DNA of 64,000 bases, taken from DB1 sp049323655. Lineage in GTDB: Bacteria > Desulfobacterota > Desulfobulbia > Desulfobulbales > SURF-16. Of this stretch, positions 17,659-27,400 are shown one piece after another. Where the stretch lies: NCBI GenBank assembly GCA_049323655.1, contig JBMONO010000041.1, positions 62,001-126,000 of the forward strand. The letters run 5' to 3'. The notes beneath the pieces were generated by a model, which made no database searches, was not told the DNA's origin, and saw nothing but the letters and a program-made list of their open reading frames with translations. A program made the position numbers and the translations under genes. Every line of letters starts with the position of its first letter. The stretch's first letter is position 1.

Positions 17659-18390
17659 TTATTCGGTCGGCAGGCCCGCCCGTTTCCAGGCGAGCATGCC
17701 GCCGTCGAGAATGGCGAGATCGGTGTAGCCCTTCATATGAAGAAATTTGCCGGTGATGCCGACCTGCTTGCCGGCATGGTCCATGATGACGATTTTTTTG
17801 TCCTTCGGCAGGGAGGTATACTGTTCGTTCAGATCATCGAGGGGAATGGCCACGGCGTTTTTGATGCGGCCCACGTCCTTGACCTCTTCGCCGCGGATGT
17901 CCAGCAGCACGACGCTGTCCGCCATGGCCTGGACATCAGCAGGGGAGAGTCGGGGAAGATCGTCGACCTTGGGATAATCGACCTTTTTTTCCACCGGGAA
18001 CCCTTTACCGGCCCAGGCCGGCAGCCCTTCATTGTAGATCATGACGTTGGTGTAGCCGAGAGCAGTGGCGGCGTTGGCGGCAACCTTGCTTTTCGAACAT
18101 TTCGGCCCCTTGCAGTAGAAGATGAGCAGGGCGTTTTTGTCGGCCGGCAGCAGCGGGTTGTCGACGGTCACCTTGCTGCTCGGGATATTGATGGAGCCGG
18201 CGATGGCCATTTCATCATGTTCGATGGCGCTTAAGGCATCGATCAGAAGGAGCGGCTCTTTGGCGTCGATTTTCTGCTTCAGCTGATCGGTGGTGATCAG
18301 GACATCCGCGGCCAGAATCGGCTTGGCAGAGAGAAACAGGGCGAGGGCCGCCATCACTGACATAAGAAGACAAGCGCGTAATTTTTTCAT
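17659..18390 (-). CDS. Periplasmic tandem rhodanese-domain protein
   Basis: The predicted protein has 243 residues. The signal peptide (MKKLRACLLMSVMAALALFL..., cleavage near ILA-A) is followed by two rhodanese domains. The first (about 30-130) has the loop YCKGPKCSKSK with the catalytic Cys; the second (about 145-240) has MDHAGKQVG at the loop, with Asp in place of Cys, and is probably catalytically dead. Rhodaneses move sulfane sulfur from thiosulfate or polysulfide to thiols. The start at 18390 has AGGAGAT. The gene is divergent from the selenocysteine rhodanese at 18737, whose first domain resembles domain 1 here. Confidence 0.88.
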   Translation of the reverse strand: MKKLRACLLMSVMAALALFLSAKPILAADVLITTDQLKQKIDAKEPLLLIDALSAIEHDEMAIAGSINIPSSKVTVDNPLLPADKNALLIFYCKGPKCSKSKVAANAATALGYTNVMIYNEGLPAWAGKGFPVEKKVDYPKVDDLPRLSPADVQAMADSVVLLDIRGEEVKDVGRIKNAVAIPLDDLNEQYTSLPKDKKIVIMDHAGKQVGITGKFLHMKGYTDLAILDGGMLAWKRAGLPTE

Positions 18391-18511
18391 GATTCCGATC
18401 TCCTGTGGTGCTGGGTGGTAACGTGAGAGTTGCGGGCAGAACGGCTCTTCGCAGGTCGCCTCTGGTTGCGGCGGGACATGACGAATGGGCCGCCCTGCAT
18501 GTCTGAACACC

Positions 18512-18541
18512 ATTATAGGGACAAAAAAGGGGAAAAATCAA
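18512..18541 (-). promoter_or_regulatory. Promoter of the tandem rhodanese gene
   Basis: On the minus strand, TTGATT (18541-18536) and a perfect TATAAT (18517-18512) are separated by 18 bp, about 120 bp upstream of the ATG at 18390. Confidence 0.6.
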
Positions 18542-18736
18542 AAAAAAGTGACGCAACTGGGAATTATCTCGGAACAATAAAATATTTTTGTGATTCTTGA
18601 GAGACATATTTGTTTGAGTTCATTTTTTTGGTGTGCTAAGCTGTATTCGTGTGACATTCTGCCGCAGTATCGTCGGGCGAATGCACAATGTGGTGCTGTT
18701 GCGGCGCAAAACATAAATAATAATGTTGGAGGGAAC

Positions 18737-20059
18737 ATGCAGAAAAAAATTTTACAGAAATTCGTGCCGGTGATGATTTTTTTTGCGTTGCTGGTCGGCT
18801 GCGGCGCCAAAAATGGTGAGGTAGCGCCGGCGGCCGGCGGTGAGGCAGGTAAAGCCGCTGTCCAGAAGGAGCAGAACGTCTACAAGGGCGAGGTGACGGG
18901 CAAGTCAGAGAAGGCAAAGACCATTTCCATGAAGGTTGGGAAAGGCGAGGAGGCCAAGAGCGTCATGGTCAAGTTTGACGACCAGACCACCGGCCTCGAG
19001 TTCGCCGAAAAGGGGCAGGCAGCCATCGTCGAATACCGGATGGTCGGCTCGGACAAGGTTGCCACGGTCATTAAACCGAAACTGGCCGAGCTGCCCAAAG
19101 GCACCTCCGAGGTGAAGAGCGACTATGTCGCCGCTCTCATCGCCAAGGGCGGTAACTATCAGCTCATCGATTCCCGGCCGGCGGGTCGCTTCCATGCCGG
19201 CACCGTGCCGACCGCCGTCAGTATCCCGGTGGATCAGCTGAAGAAGGAAGGTGCGGGCCTGCTGCCCAAGGACAAAAGCACCGAACTGATCTTTTTCTGT
19301 GGGGGCCCCACCTGAGGGATGAGCACCGATTCCGCCGGTCTGGCGGTAAAAGCAGGATACAAGAACGTCAAGGTTTATCTCGAAGGCGCGCCCGGCTGGC
19401 AGAAGGCCGACAATTATGTCGTGGCCAGCAATAATTTTGTCGAGAAGGGTAATATCGTCCTCGTTGATCTGCGCAGTGCGGCCGAGTACAAGCAGGGGCA
19501 TATTCCGAGGGCCTACAGCATCCCCTTTGCCGAACTGGAAGACGCCGAGGATGATTTCCCGGAGAACAAGACGGCGCCCATCGTCTTTTACGGGGACAAC
19601 GCGGCCAAGGCCTTCAAGATGGCGAAAAAGTGGGGCTACAAGGGCTCCGCTGTCTACGAAGGCGGCATTGCGGCATGGACTGCGGCCGGCAAAAACCTCG
19701 ACACCTCCGCCTCCCCGGATGAAATCGTCTGGGTCCGTATCCTTGGTCCCGGCGAGATCAGCACCGCTGATTTCCAGAAGGTCATCGATAATCAGCCGGC
19801 CGACAAGCTTATTCTCGATGTGCGCACCAACGACGAGGTGAAGGACGGCATGTTCGCCGGCGCCGTCCATATCCCGTTGGATGAGCTGGGCGCAAAGATG
19901 AACACCCTGCCCAAAGACAGGGAGATTCTCGTCCATTGCACCACCGGCGCCCGGGCGGAAATGGCCTTTGAGGAATTGAAGAAGTCCGGGTACAAAACCC
20001 GCTATGTGGTGTGTAATGTGGAGTGTGATTCGGATGAAGGGTGTAAGATCGTTGAATAG
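18737..20059 (+). CDS. Triple-rhodanese lipoprotein with selenocysteine (UGA 19313-19315)
   Basis: The full frame encodes 440 residues with TGA as residue 193. The N-terminus is a lipoprotein signal (MQKKILQKFVPVMIFFALL, lipobox LVGC, Cys about 20). A basic stretch (about 45-115) leads to rhodanese domain 1 (about 125-225), whose active loop reads FFC-GGPT-U-GMSTDSA: the catalytic Cys188 is followed five residues later by Sec193, at the site where the neighbouring rhodanese has the second Cys of CKGPKC. Domain 2 (about 235-320) has FYGDNAAK (no Cys, probably inactive). Domain 3 (about 335-435) has VHCTTGARAEMA with an active Cys. Both sides of the TGA are in the same frame and together make one intact domain; the downstream part alone (ATG 19319) lacks a signal peptide and ribosome site. 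The start at 18737 has GGAGGGAAC. Likely role: periplasmic sulfur handling. Confidence 0.88.
19313..19346 (+). promoter_or_regulatory. Candidate bacterial SECIS element (Sec-rhodanese)
   Basis: Immediately 3' of the TGA, CCGCC (19332-19336) and GGCGG (19342-19346) form a 5-bp stem with loop GGTCT. The E. coli fdhF SECIS has the same GGUCU apical sequence, with the loop 18 nt after its UGA; here it is 21 nt after. SelB binds such loops to deliver Sec-tRNA. The bulged U typical of fdhF is not clearly placed here, although two Ts flank the stem at 19330-19331. Confidence 0.78.
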
Positions 20060-20086
20060 GTAACCATCCCTCTCTTCCGTTTTCTG

Positions 20087-20130
20087 AAAGGGGCGCCGAA
20101 CGCGCAGGCGTTCTCGTGCCCCTTTTTTTT
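20087..20130 (+). terminator. Intrinsic terminator after the Sec-rhodanese gene
   Basis: AAAGGGGC (20087-20094) pairs with GCCCCTTT (20118-20125), with an inner GAACGC/GCGTTC stem, followed by a run of eight Ts. It starts 28 bp after the TAG stop. Confidence 0.93.
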
Positions 20131-20288
20131 GTGGCTGTCCATCTCGGTTCACTTCGTCTCCTGGCATTGAAAAAAAACTTTTCTTTCGGGTACCCCCCAC
20201 CTATAATCAGACCAGCAGACCATATCATTATCACTGCTCTCTTATCGCCGCCGTTCGCCCGCTTGCCGCAATCAGACAACAGGAGAAA

Positions 20289-22070
20289 ATGCCGATGATG
20301 CTTGTCCCCAACATCAAAACCAGGATGATTGTCATGATCTGTGTGTCCCTGCTGGGACTGCTCATTGTTTTTCTCAATGCCAACCGAGCGCTTACCCGTA
20401 ATATCGATATCAGCTCCCGGGTCAAAAACGAAAAATTCGTGATGGCCATTGATATCGAAAAATTCAGCGCCGATGCCCGCAAACTCTCAGTTGACGTGGA
20501 GATCAGCGCGACAACCGAATCCCTCGACAACCTGGAAAAGGCCAAGGCGGACAAGGCTGCTCTGGCCAAGCGGATCACGGAAATTGCGGCAACCTCGCAT
20601 AATGAGGAGATGAAAAAGCTGCTCACCGATCTCGGCAAAATGACGGATCAGGTGCTGGATGCCGGCAAGCGTTGGGTGGAGTTTGCTTTTGCCCAGCAGT
20701 ACGCCGAATCATTCGCCGCCGAAGAGGAGTTCAAGGGGTTGAAAAAGAAATATTTTGATTTGCTGGGACATTTACAGAAACAGGCGCGTTCCGATCTTGA
20801 GCAGTCCCTTGATCTGATCCATTCCCTCTCCCGGCAGAGCATCCGCATCAATCTGGTCATCTTTTGCATTACCGTGCCTATTGTCCTTCTCCTCTCCGTC
20901 TTCACGGTTGTCACCATTGTTCGCCCCTTGGAAAAAACAGTGCATTTCGCCGAAAAGGTGGCGGCAGGCGATGTCTCCCATCAGCTCGATATCACGACCA
21001 GAGACGAATTGGGAGCCATGAGTCGGGCGTTAAACAATATGGTGCAGAGCCTTGCCCAGAAAAGCGCAGTGGCGGAATCGATCGCCGCCGGTGATCTGCG
21101 CTGCGAGGTGGGGATTGCCTCTGCGCAGGACACCCTGGGGCACTCCCTGAAAAAGATGGTGGAGAACCTGGGGGCCATGATCGAGGATGTTCAGAAAAAC
21201 GCCGCTCATCTCTCCGCCGCCGCCGATTCTCTTTCCGGGCTCTCCATGCACATGGCGGAAGGAGCGGAGGAGATGAGTGCCCAGACCCAGGATGCAACAT
21301 CCTTTATCCATGATATCAGCGCCCATGCCCAGAACGTCACCACCACCGCCCGCAAGATGTCGGAGAACATGGGCGCCATCGCCGAGACGACGGAACGGAT
21401 GTCCGCCGCCATTCTCGCCATCGGCGCCAATGCCAGGGACGGGGTTGAGGTGACGGAGGCGGCGATTACCATGTCCGATCGGGCGACACAGACCATCATG
21501 TCACTGCACGAGACGGCCATTGAGATCGGCAAGGTGACCACCGCCATCAATGACATCACCGAGCAGACCAAGCTGCTGGCCTTGAACGCCACCATTGAGG
21601 CGGCCCGGGCCGGCGAGGCGGGCAAGGGTTTTGCCGTGGTTGCCGGCGAGGTGAAAGAACTGGCCAAGCAGAGTGCTGTCGCCGCGGAAAATATCGCAAC
21701 GCTTATTGGCCAGGTGCAGAACAGTACCGGCGATGCGGTCCATGTCATCGGCGAGGTAGCCGATACAATCAGGAAGGTGAATCAGTCTTCCCGTCAAATC
21801 AGTCAGGCGGTGGAGGAGCAGGCCCGCGAATCGCACGGCATGGCGGTCAGCGTCGCTGAGGTCAATGAAGGAGCAAACAACATTGCCGCCGCCATCCGCG
21901 AGCTGGCGGCCAAGGCCCATGACACGGCGACCAATATCAGTGAAGTCAAAACCGTGGTTGATAACAGCACCGAGGGGATCCACAAGATCTCCGGCGCTGC
22001 GGCGGAACTGTCGGATCTTGCCGGCCGGCTGGACGAACTGGTCGGTCAATTCCATTTGGAGCGGGCGTGA
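20289..22070 (+). CDS. Methyl-accepting chemotaxis protein
   Basis: The predicted protein has 593 residues. TM1 (about 13-31), a periplasmic helical sensor (about 35-185), TM2 (about 192-217), HAMP (about 217-270, VRPLEKTVHFAEKVAAGDVS) and a signalling domain with tip NDITEQTKLLALNATIEAA follow in order. The start at 20289 has CAGGAGAAA. Its stop TGA shares one base with the next gene's ATG (TGATG), so a small conserved protein is translationally coupled to it. Confidence 0.92.
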   Translation: MPMMLVPNIKTRMIVMICVSLLGLLIVFLNANRALTRNIDISSRVKNEKFVMAIDIEKFSADARKLSVDVEISATTESLDNLEKAKADKAALAKRITEIAATSHNEEMKKLLTDLGKMTDQVLDAGKRWVEFAFAQQYAESFAAEEEFKGLKKKYFDLLGHLQKQARSDLEQSLDLIHSLSRQSIRINLVIFCITVPIVLLLSVFTVVTIVRPLEKTVHFAEKVAAGDVSHQLDITTRDELGAMSRALNNMVQSLAQKSAVAESIAAGDLRCEVGIASAQDTLGHSLKKMVENLGAMIEDVQKNAAHLSAAADSLSGLSMHMAEGAEEMSAQTQDATSFIHDISAHAQNVTTTARKMSENMGAIAETTERMSAAILAIGANARDGVEVTEAAITMSDRATQTIMSLHETAIEIGKVTTAINDITEQTKLLALNATIEAARAGEAGKGFAVVAGEVKELAKQSAVAAENIATLIGQVQNSTGDAVHVIGEVADTIRKVNQSSRQISQAVEEQARESHGMAVSVAEVNEGANNIAAAIRELAAKAHDTATNISEVKTVVDNSTEGIHKISGAAAELSDLAGRLDELVGQFHLERA

Positions 22071-22333
22071 TGCATGATGTCCGTATCGCCATTGACGGGG
22101 TTGTCGTCGATTTCGAGACGGCAAGGGGTGTGGCGCTGGCCGTTGCCGGCCGGCACGGGGATGACGAATCCATGCTCATTGCCTGGAGTGACCGGGCGCG
22201 GGGCAGGCACTCGCCGAGCTGTGTCAAATGCGAATTGCAGGGCGCACCGGGCTGGGAGGTCTATGGCCGCAATCATGGCGGCCGGCTGCGCATCAGTGTC
22301 AATGACGATGCCTATGTCTTTATCTACGGCTGA
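22070..22333 (+). CDS. Small conserved protein coupled to a chemoreceptor (AF1514/DUF5619-like?)
   Basis: The predicted 87-residue cytoplasmic protein has no signal or membrane segment. Features: an N-terminal beta-rich half, a CVKC pair (about residues 51-54), then GWEVYGRNHGGRLRISVNDD near the C-terminus. This ending recalls the small AF1514/DUF5619-type proteins, but that is from memory and not certain. The start ATG (22070) overlaps the receptor's TGA; a GTG three bases up is also in frame. Coupling to a receptor suggests, but does not show, a role in signalling. Confidence 0.6.
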   Translation: MHDVRIAIDGVVVDFETARGVALAVAGRHGDDESMLIAWSDRARGRHSPSCVKCELQGAPGWEVYGRNHGGRLRISVNDDAYVFIYG

Positions 22334-22454
22334 TGAAGGGTGACCGGCATCAGCGGGTTGCCTGGGTCAGAGAATCTTGACCTGCATGGTGGTAAATGGT
22401 ACTGTTGCTGCCGTTTGCCGCTTTTTTTTCATCAACCATGAACCCAGGCCTCCG

Positions 22455-23234
22455 ATGGAACAGAACCTCCGACCAGAAAAATCCTTTCCCGAGGGCATGG
22501 TCCCGCTGGGGGGATCACCCTTTCGTTTTTCCTGCCATCCCGGCGTCTCCTGCTTCATGACCTGCTGCCGCAACGTCAACATGCTGCTCTACCCCTATGA
22601 CATCATTGAACTGAAAAAATGTCTTGGGATCACCTCCGGGGAATTTCTTGAGCGCCATGTCCAGGTGGTCCAGGGCGCGAATCCCTTTTTTCCGGCCCTG
22701 ACCATGAAGATGAACACCGACAACGCCTGCCCCTTTCTCGGAACTGCCGGCTGCACCGTCTATGAGCACCGGCCGTTGTCCTGCCGCATGTACCCGCTGG
22801 AGCGGGGAGTGGATCGCCGCCCGGAAAAGGGCAGGCCGGCCGAGTTCTATTTTCTCACCCACCATGACTATTGCAGGGGACATGCCGAGGACACGGAGTG
22901 GACGGTGAAAGAATGGCTGCGCAGCCAGAATCTTCTCTTTCACAACGCCATGGCCGATCAGTGGGCGGAAATGGATACGCTGTTCGCCGGGAATCCATGG
23001 GCCGGGGAAGGGGCGGCCGGCCCTATGCAGAAGCTGGCCTTCATGGTCTGCTACAATATCGACGGCTTCCGCGATTATGTCCGCCACCACAACCTGCTGT
23101 CCCAGTTCAAGCTCTCCGGCAGTCGCATCCGGTCGATTGAAAACGATGACGAAGCGCTGCTCTCCTTCGGCTACGACTGGTTGAAGCTGTTGCTCGCCAA
23201 CCAGCCGACCCTGCGTCGCCGCCCGGCGCGGTGA
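22455..23234 (+). CDS. YkgJ-family cysteine-cluster protein
   Basis: The predicted 259-residue protein has the CxxxxC-CC cluster CHPGVSCFMTCC (about 27-38) and later ACPFLGTAGCTVYEHRPLSC, the eight-cysteine arrangement of YkgJ/UPF0153 proteins proposed to bind Zn or an Fe-S cluster; some relatives are described as flagellin lysine-N-methylases, but the exact role here is unknown. The start at 22455 (MEQNLRPEKS) is placed just before the conserved region; the frame is open further up without a ribosome site. Confidence 0.75.
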   Translation: MEQNLRPEKSFPEGMVPLGGSPFRFSCHPGVSCFMTCCRNVNMLLYPYDIIELKKCLGITSGEFLERHVQVVQGANPFFPALTMKMNTDNACPFLGTAGCTVYEHRPLSCRMYPLERGVDRRPEKGRPAEFYFLTHHDYCRGHAEDTEWTVKEWLRSQNLLFHNAMADQWAEMDTLFAGNPWAGEGAAGPMQKLAFMVCYNIDGFRDYVRHHNLLSQFKLSGSRIRSIENDDEALLSFGYDWLKLLLANQPTLRRRPAR

Positions 23235-23282
23235 TGCCGTTCTTTCTCGGACGATGCCACATTGCGCAGACGATCAAAAAAT

Positions 23283-23367
23283 GATGAAATCGCAAAAGGT
23301 CTTTTTTGCCACGGAGAGCACAGAGGGATCAGAGGAAATATATTGAATTACAATGAGTTATCTCCGT
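23283..23367. mobile_element. MITE-like element copy A, right end missing
   Basis: The left terminus GATGAAATCGCAAAAGGTC and the core GCCACGGAGAGCACAGAGGG...AATTACAATGAGTTATCTCCG match the other copies (39977, 55911). The right half stops after about 85 bp where a gene fragment begins, so this copy is truncated. No target duplication can be checked. Confidence 0.65.
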
Positions 23368-23521
23368 TGCCTTCGAGCCGGATGGCGATGTCGATCTTGT
23401 TTTGAACGGCGAGGCCTATGAGCTGGAAAGCCCTTATGACGTCGATGGCCCACTGAAGAAAAAGAGCACCGGGAAAAAGGCGATAATCAAGTCATCGAGC
23501 CGCCGTTCCTCCCGACGATAG
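23357..23521 (+). pseudogene. 3' fragment of an unidentified gene
   Basis: An open frame of 54 codons reads VAFEPDGDVDLVLNGEAYEL, then SPYDVDGPLKKKSTGKK and a basic Ser/Arg tail to TAG (23519-23521). It has coding-like composition but no start codon in frame; an in-frame TGA lies at 23354. Its 5' end abuts the truncated MITE copy A. It is best read as the C-terminal remnant of a gene whose front was lost, probably with the element's right end. The parent protein is not recognised. Confidence 0.5.
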
Positions 23522-23524
23522 GGC

Positions 23525-24273
23525 TTAGCGGAAAATCTTTTGCAGCATGTCGGTAGTTCGTTTGGCCGGATTCCGGCGGATGGCCGCTTCTTCGCGGGCG
23601 AGAGAGAAGAAGATGCCGGCCAGTCCCCTGTCAACGACATGGGCGGTGAGATCGGCTTTGGCATCCGGGACAAAGGGGATGGCGCGGTAGGAGGCCATGA
23701 CGCTGTCATAGGTTCTGGCCGCCTCGGTTTCGGCCAGTGACTGCCTGACTAGAGGGGTCATTTCATCTGTCAGTTGCGGAGTGAGTTTTTTCTGGAAATA
23801 GCGGGTCGCCGCATCCTCAGGACCGTTGTAAATCGCCATGGCATCATCGAGGGTCATCTCCGTGATGGCCGCCAGAAACAGCTCCTTGGCTCTGGGGGTT
23901 GCCAGTTCCGCGGCGCGGTTAAGGCGGATTTCCAGGTCGTCGAGCATGGCTGATTTGCCGACCGTTTTTAAGGCATCCCGGACCACGCGCATCTTTTCCG
24001 GCAGCGGAATGTGGATTTCGGAATTCAGGTTGAAGCCGTCCGGACGGCCGAGCTGGCTGACCACGGTTTACCCACCCGCAAGGCGTCCTTGAGGCCGACG
24101 GTGACGTCACCGACGCTTGGCTGGCTGGCGGAGGATGTCCCTGGCGCGGTCCCCTGCAGGGCATCGACCCCTTTCTGCAACCAGCCCGATTGAGCGGGAG
24201 TATGGGCCGGAAAAAGCAGGCAAGCGGCGAGCAGGGTGAAGAGGCAGCCGGCACGGGTGATTCGGCTTTTCAT
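23525..24273 (-). pseudogene. DUF4197 protein gene with a frameshift
   Basis: The first part (24273 down to about 24063; signal peptide MKSRITRAGCLFTLLAACLL, then VGDVTVGLKDALRVGK) and the second part (about 24064 to 23525; VVSQLGRPDGFN, then PLPEKMRVVRDALKTVG to a C-terminal KIFR) together make one DUF4197-type secreted protein of about 245 residues. They are in different frames, and one missing base at the AAACC run near 24069 would restore ALRVGKTVVSQLGRPDGF. This is either a real mutation or a draft-sequence error; both halves keep normal family sequence, which favours an error or a very recent event. The start at 24273 has AAAGGAG. Family function is unknown. Confidence 0.8.
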
Positions 24274-24410
24274 GATGTTCTCCTTTGTCAAATCGGCTAT
24301 GGCGGGGACTCGTCATCTCTTCTCCATTATGGCGAAGACAAGGTTGCCCCGTCAATCAGGAAGATGCGGAAAGTGATTTGCCATGGATGAACTTCATCTC
24401 TCCAAGGAAA

Positions 24411-27400
24411 TCATTCCTCTGCCGTTCGTTGGCGGCCGGTACCCCATTTGCCGTTTTTCCTGGTCGTCGTTTCCGGCTGTTTCTGGACAAAGTGCAGTCC
24501 TTTGTAGCCCAGTACACCATCGACATCCCGGTTGAAATCGCGGCTGGGATTGATGGACAGATCCGCCGGAAGATCAATGTCCGCCTCGCCCCGCTGATTG
24601 AAATGGAGGGTGAGTGACACCGGGCAGGGACCGTGATGGCGATATACGACCTTTTTCAGCTCCTCCAGCATCCGTCTGTTGACCCGATCGGAAATGAGCA
24701 TGATCCTCGCCCCGGCGGTGAATTTTTGCAGGGCTTCGGGCAGGGGGTCGATGGTGTCGGCGAGAAGCTTCACCGCGCCGCCTTCTTCCTCTTCCTTCTG
24801 CAGAACGCCCTGCACCACCAGCGGGATATCGTCGGCCAGCAGGTGCCCGTAAGCGGCGTATGCCTGGGGAAAGACGATAACCTCCACCGCGCTTGAGGTG
24901 TCCTCCAGAGTGATGAAGGCCATGGCATCACCCTTTTTGCTTTTCAGGTTCTTGCGGCTTTTGATCAAGCCGCCGATCCGCACCGTCGCCCCGTCGCTGC
25001 GCTGGCCCAGATCGGCTATTTCCGCGTCGATCACTCGGCCCAGTTCCTCGCGGAAATCGTCAAGGGGGTGGCCGGTGATGTAAAAGCCCACCGTCTCCTT
25101 TTCCGCGGCCAGCTTCTCCTTTTCCGTCCATTCCGGGATGTCGGGCAGGGGGATGGTCGTCGATTTTTCCTTGGTGGCGCTCGGCATGATGGAAAAGAGC
25201 GAGAGCTGACCGCTTTCCCGGTCCCGCTGCGCCGCCTGGGCCTGCTCCATGGCCTGGTCGAGGATGGCGAAAAGCTGAGAGCGTCTTGCGCCAAGGGAGT
25301 CAAAGGCGCCGGCCTTGATCAGGCTCTCGATGACCCGCCGGTTGACCTTGCGCGAGTCGACCCGGGCACAGAAGTCGCCCAGGGTCGTGAACGGCCCGTC
25401 CTTGCTCCGTTCTTCCATGATGGAGTCGAGCGCCGCGCCGCCGACGTTTTTTACCGCGGCCAGGCCGAAGCGGATGCGGTCGTTGATGACGGTGAAGTCC
25501 TGGTTGCTCTCGTTGATATCCGGCGGCAGGACGTCAATCTCGTGTTCCTTGCATTCGTTGATGTATTTCACCACCTTGTCGGTGTTGCTGACGTCGCAGG
25601 AGAGCAGGGCCGCCATGAACTGGGAAGGATAGTGGGCCTTGAGAAAGGCGGTCTGATAGGAGATCAGCGCGTAGGCGGCGCTGTGCGACTTGTTGAAGCC
25701 GTAGCCGGCGAATTTGGCCATCAGATCGAAGATGTACTCCGCCTTGTCCAGCGGAATTCTGTTTTTCTCCGCCCCCTTCATGAACTTGCCGCGCTGCTCC
25801 TCCATCACCGCCGGGATTTTCTTGCCCATGGCGCGGCGCAGGTTGTCGGCGTCGCCCAGCGAGTAGCCGGCCAGCACGTTGGCGATCTTCATGACCTGTT
25901 CCTGATAGACGATGACGCCATAGGTTTCCTTGAGGATCGGTTCGAGCTGGGGCAGCGGGTAGGTGGCGACCATCTTGCCGTGCTTCGTGTTGACGAAATC
26001 ATCCACCATGCCGCTTTCCAAGGGGCCGGGCCGGTAGAGGGCGACGAGGGCGATGAGGTCGGTGAAGACCTCGGGCTTCATCTTCATGAGAAGCTGGCGC
26101 ATCCCCGAGCTTTCCAGCTGGAAGACGCCCAGGGCGTCACCCTTGCAGAGCAGGTCGTAGGTTTTCGGGTCATCCATGGGAATGGCGCTGATATCAAGCG
26201 GCTCGCCCCGTTCCGCCTCGATCAGTTTCAGTGCCCGATTGATGACGGTCAGCGTTTTGAGCCCGAGAAAATCGAACTTGATCAGTCCGGTCATCTCGGT
26301 GTACTTCATGTCGTACTGGGTCAACACCTCGCCCTTGGGACCCTTGCAGACCGGCAGATACTCCACCATCGGCTCGGGCGAAATGACGACGCCGGCGGCG
26401 TGGGTGGAGGTATGGCGCTGCAGGCCCTCCAGCACCCTGGCGATGTCGATGAGCTGTTTCACCTGCTCGTCGCGCTGGTAGAGGTCTTTGAGACGCGGCT
26501 CCTCCTCCAGCGCCTTTTTGATCGTCATTTTCAGCTCGTCCGGCACCAGTTTGGCGATGCGATCCACATCGCCGAACGGCATGCCGAGGGCCCGGCCGAC
26601 ATCGCGGATGACGCCCTTGGCCTTCATCGAGCCGTAGGTGACGATCTGGGCGACATGGTCGTCGCCGCCGTATTTCTCGTGGACGTACCTGATCACCTCG
26701 CCGCGTCGTTCCTGACAGAAATCCACGTCAAAATCGGGCATCGACTGGCGCTCGACGTTTAAAAATCGTTCGAAGATGAGCCCGTAGGGAATGGGGTCGA
26801 TATCGGTGATGCGCATGCAGTAGGCGACGAGGCTGCCGGCGCCGGAACCGCGGCCCGGGCCGACCGGGATATCGTGATTCTTGGCCCAGTTGATGAAGTC
26901 GGCGACGATGAGAAAATAACCGGGAAAACCCATGGTCTTGATGACGTCGATCTCCATGTCGAGCCGTTTGCGGTAAGTTTTTTCAAGCTCAGGGCTCACC
27001 TCCTGGCGTTTCCGCAACTCCTGCATCCTTTCTTTGAAACCGGCGCGGGCGGTCTGCTCGAAGACCGAGTCGAGGGTTTCACCCTCCGGTACCGGAAAGA
27101 TGGGAAAATAGTGGTTGCCGAAGGTGATTTCCAGATTGCAGCGGGCCGCGAGCGCCACGGTGTTGGCGATGGCCTCCGGACAGTCGGCGAAGTGGTCGCG
27201 CATTTCCTGCGGCGATTTGAAATAGAGCTGGTCGGTGCTGAACTTGAAGCGGCCGGCATCCATGATCGTTTTACCGGTCTGGATGCAGAGCAGCAGTTCG
27301 TGGGCCTTGTGCTCCTCGCGGTTGAGGTAATGGCAGTCGTTGGTGGCGACCAGCGGAATACCAAGTTCCCGGGAGAGCTGCTTCAGCCCCTGGTTGGCGA

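Noticed and set aside
19319..20059. Separate two-rhodanese gene starting at ATG 19319
   Set aside because: No ribosome site or signal peptide, and it begins mid-domain in frame with the upstream ORF; a read-through TGA explains both pieces.
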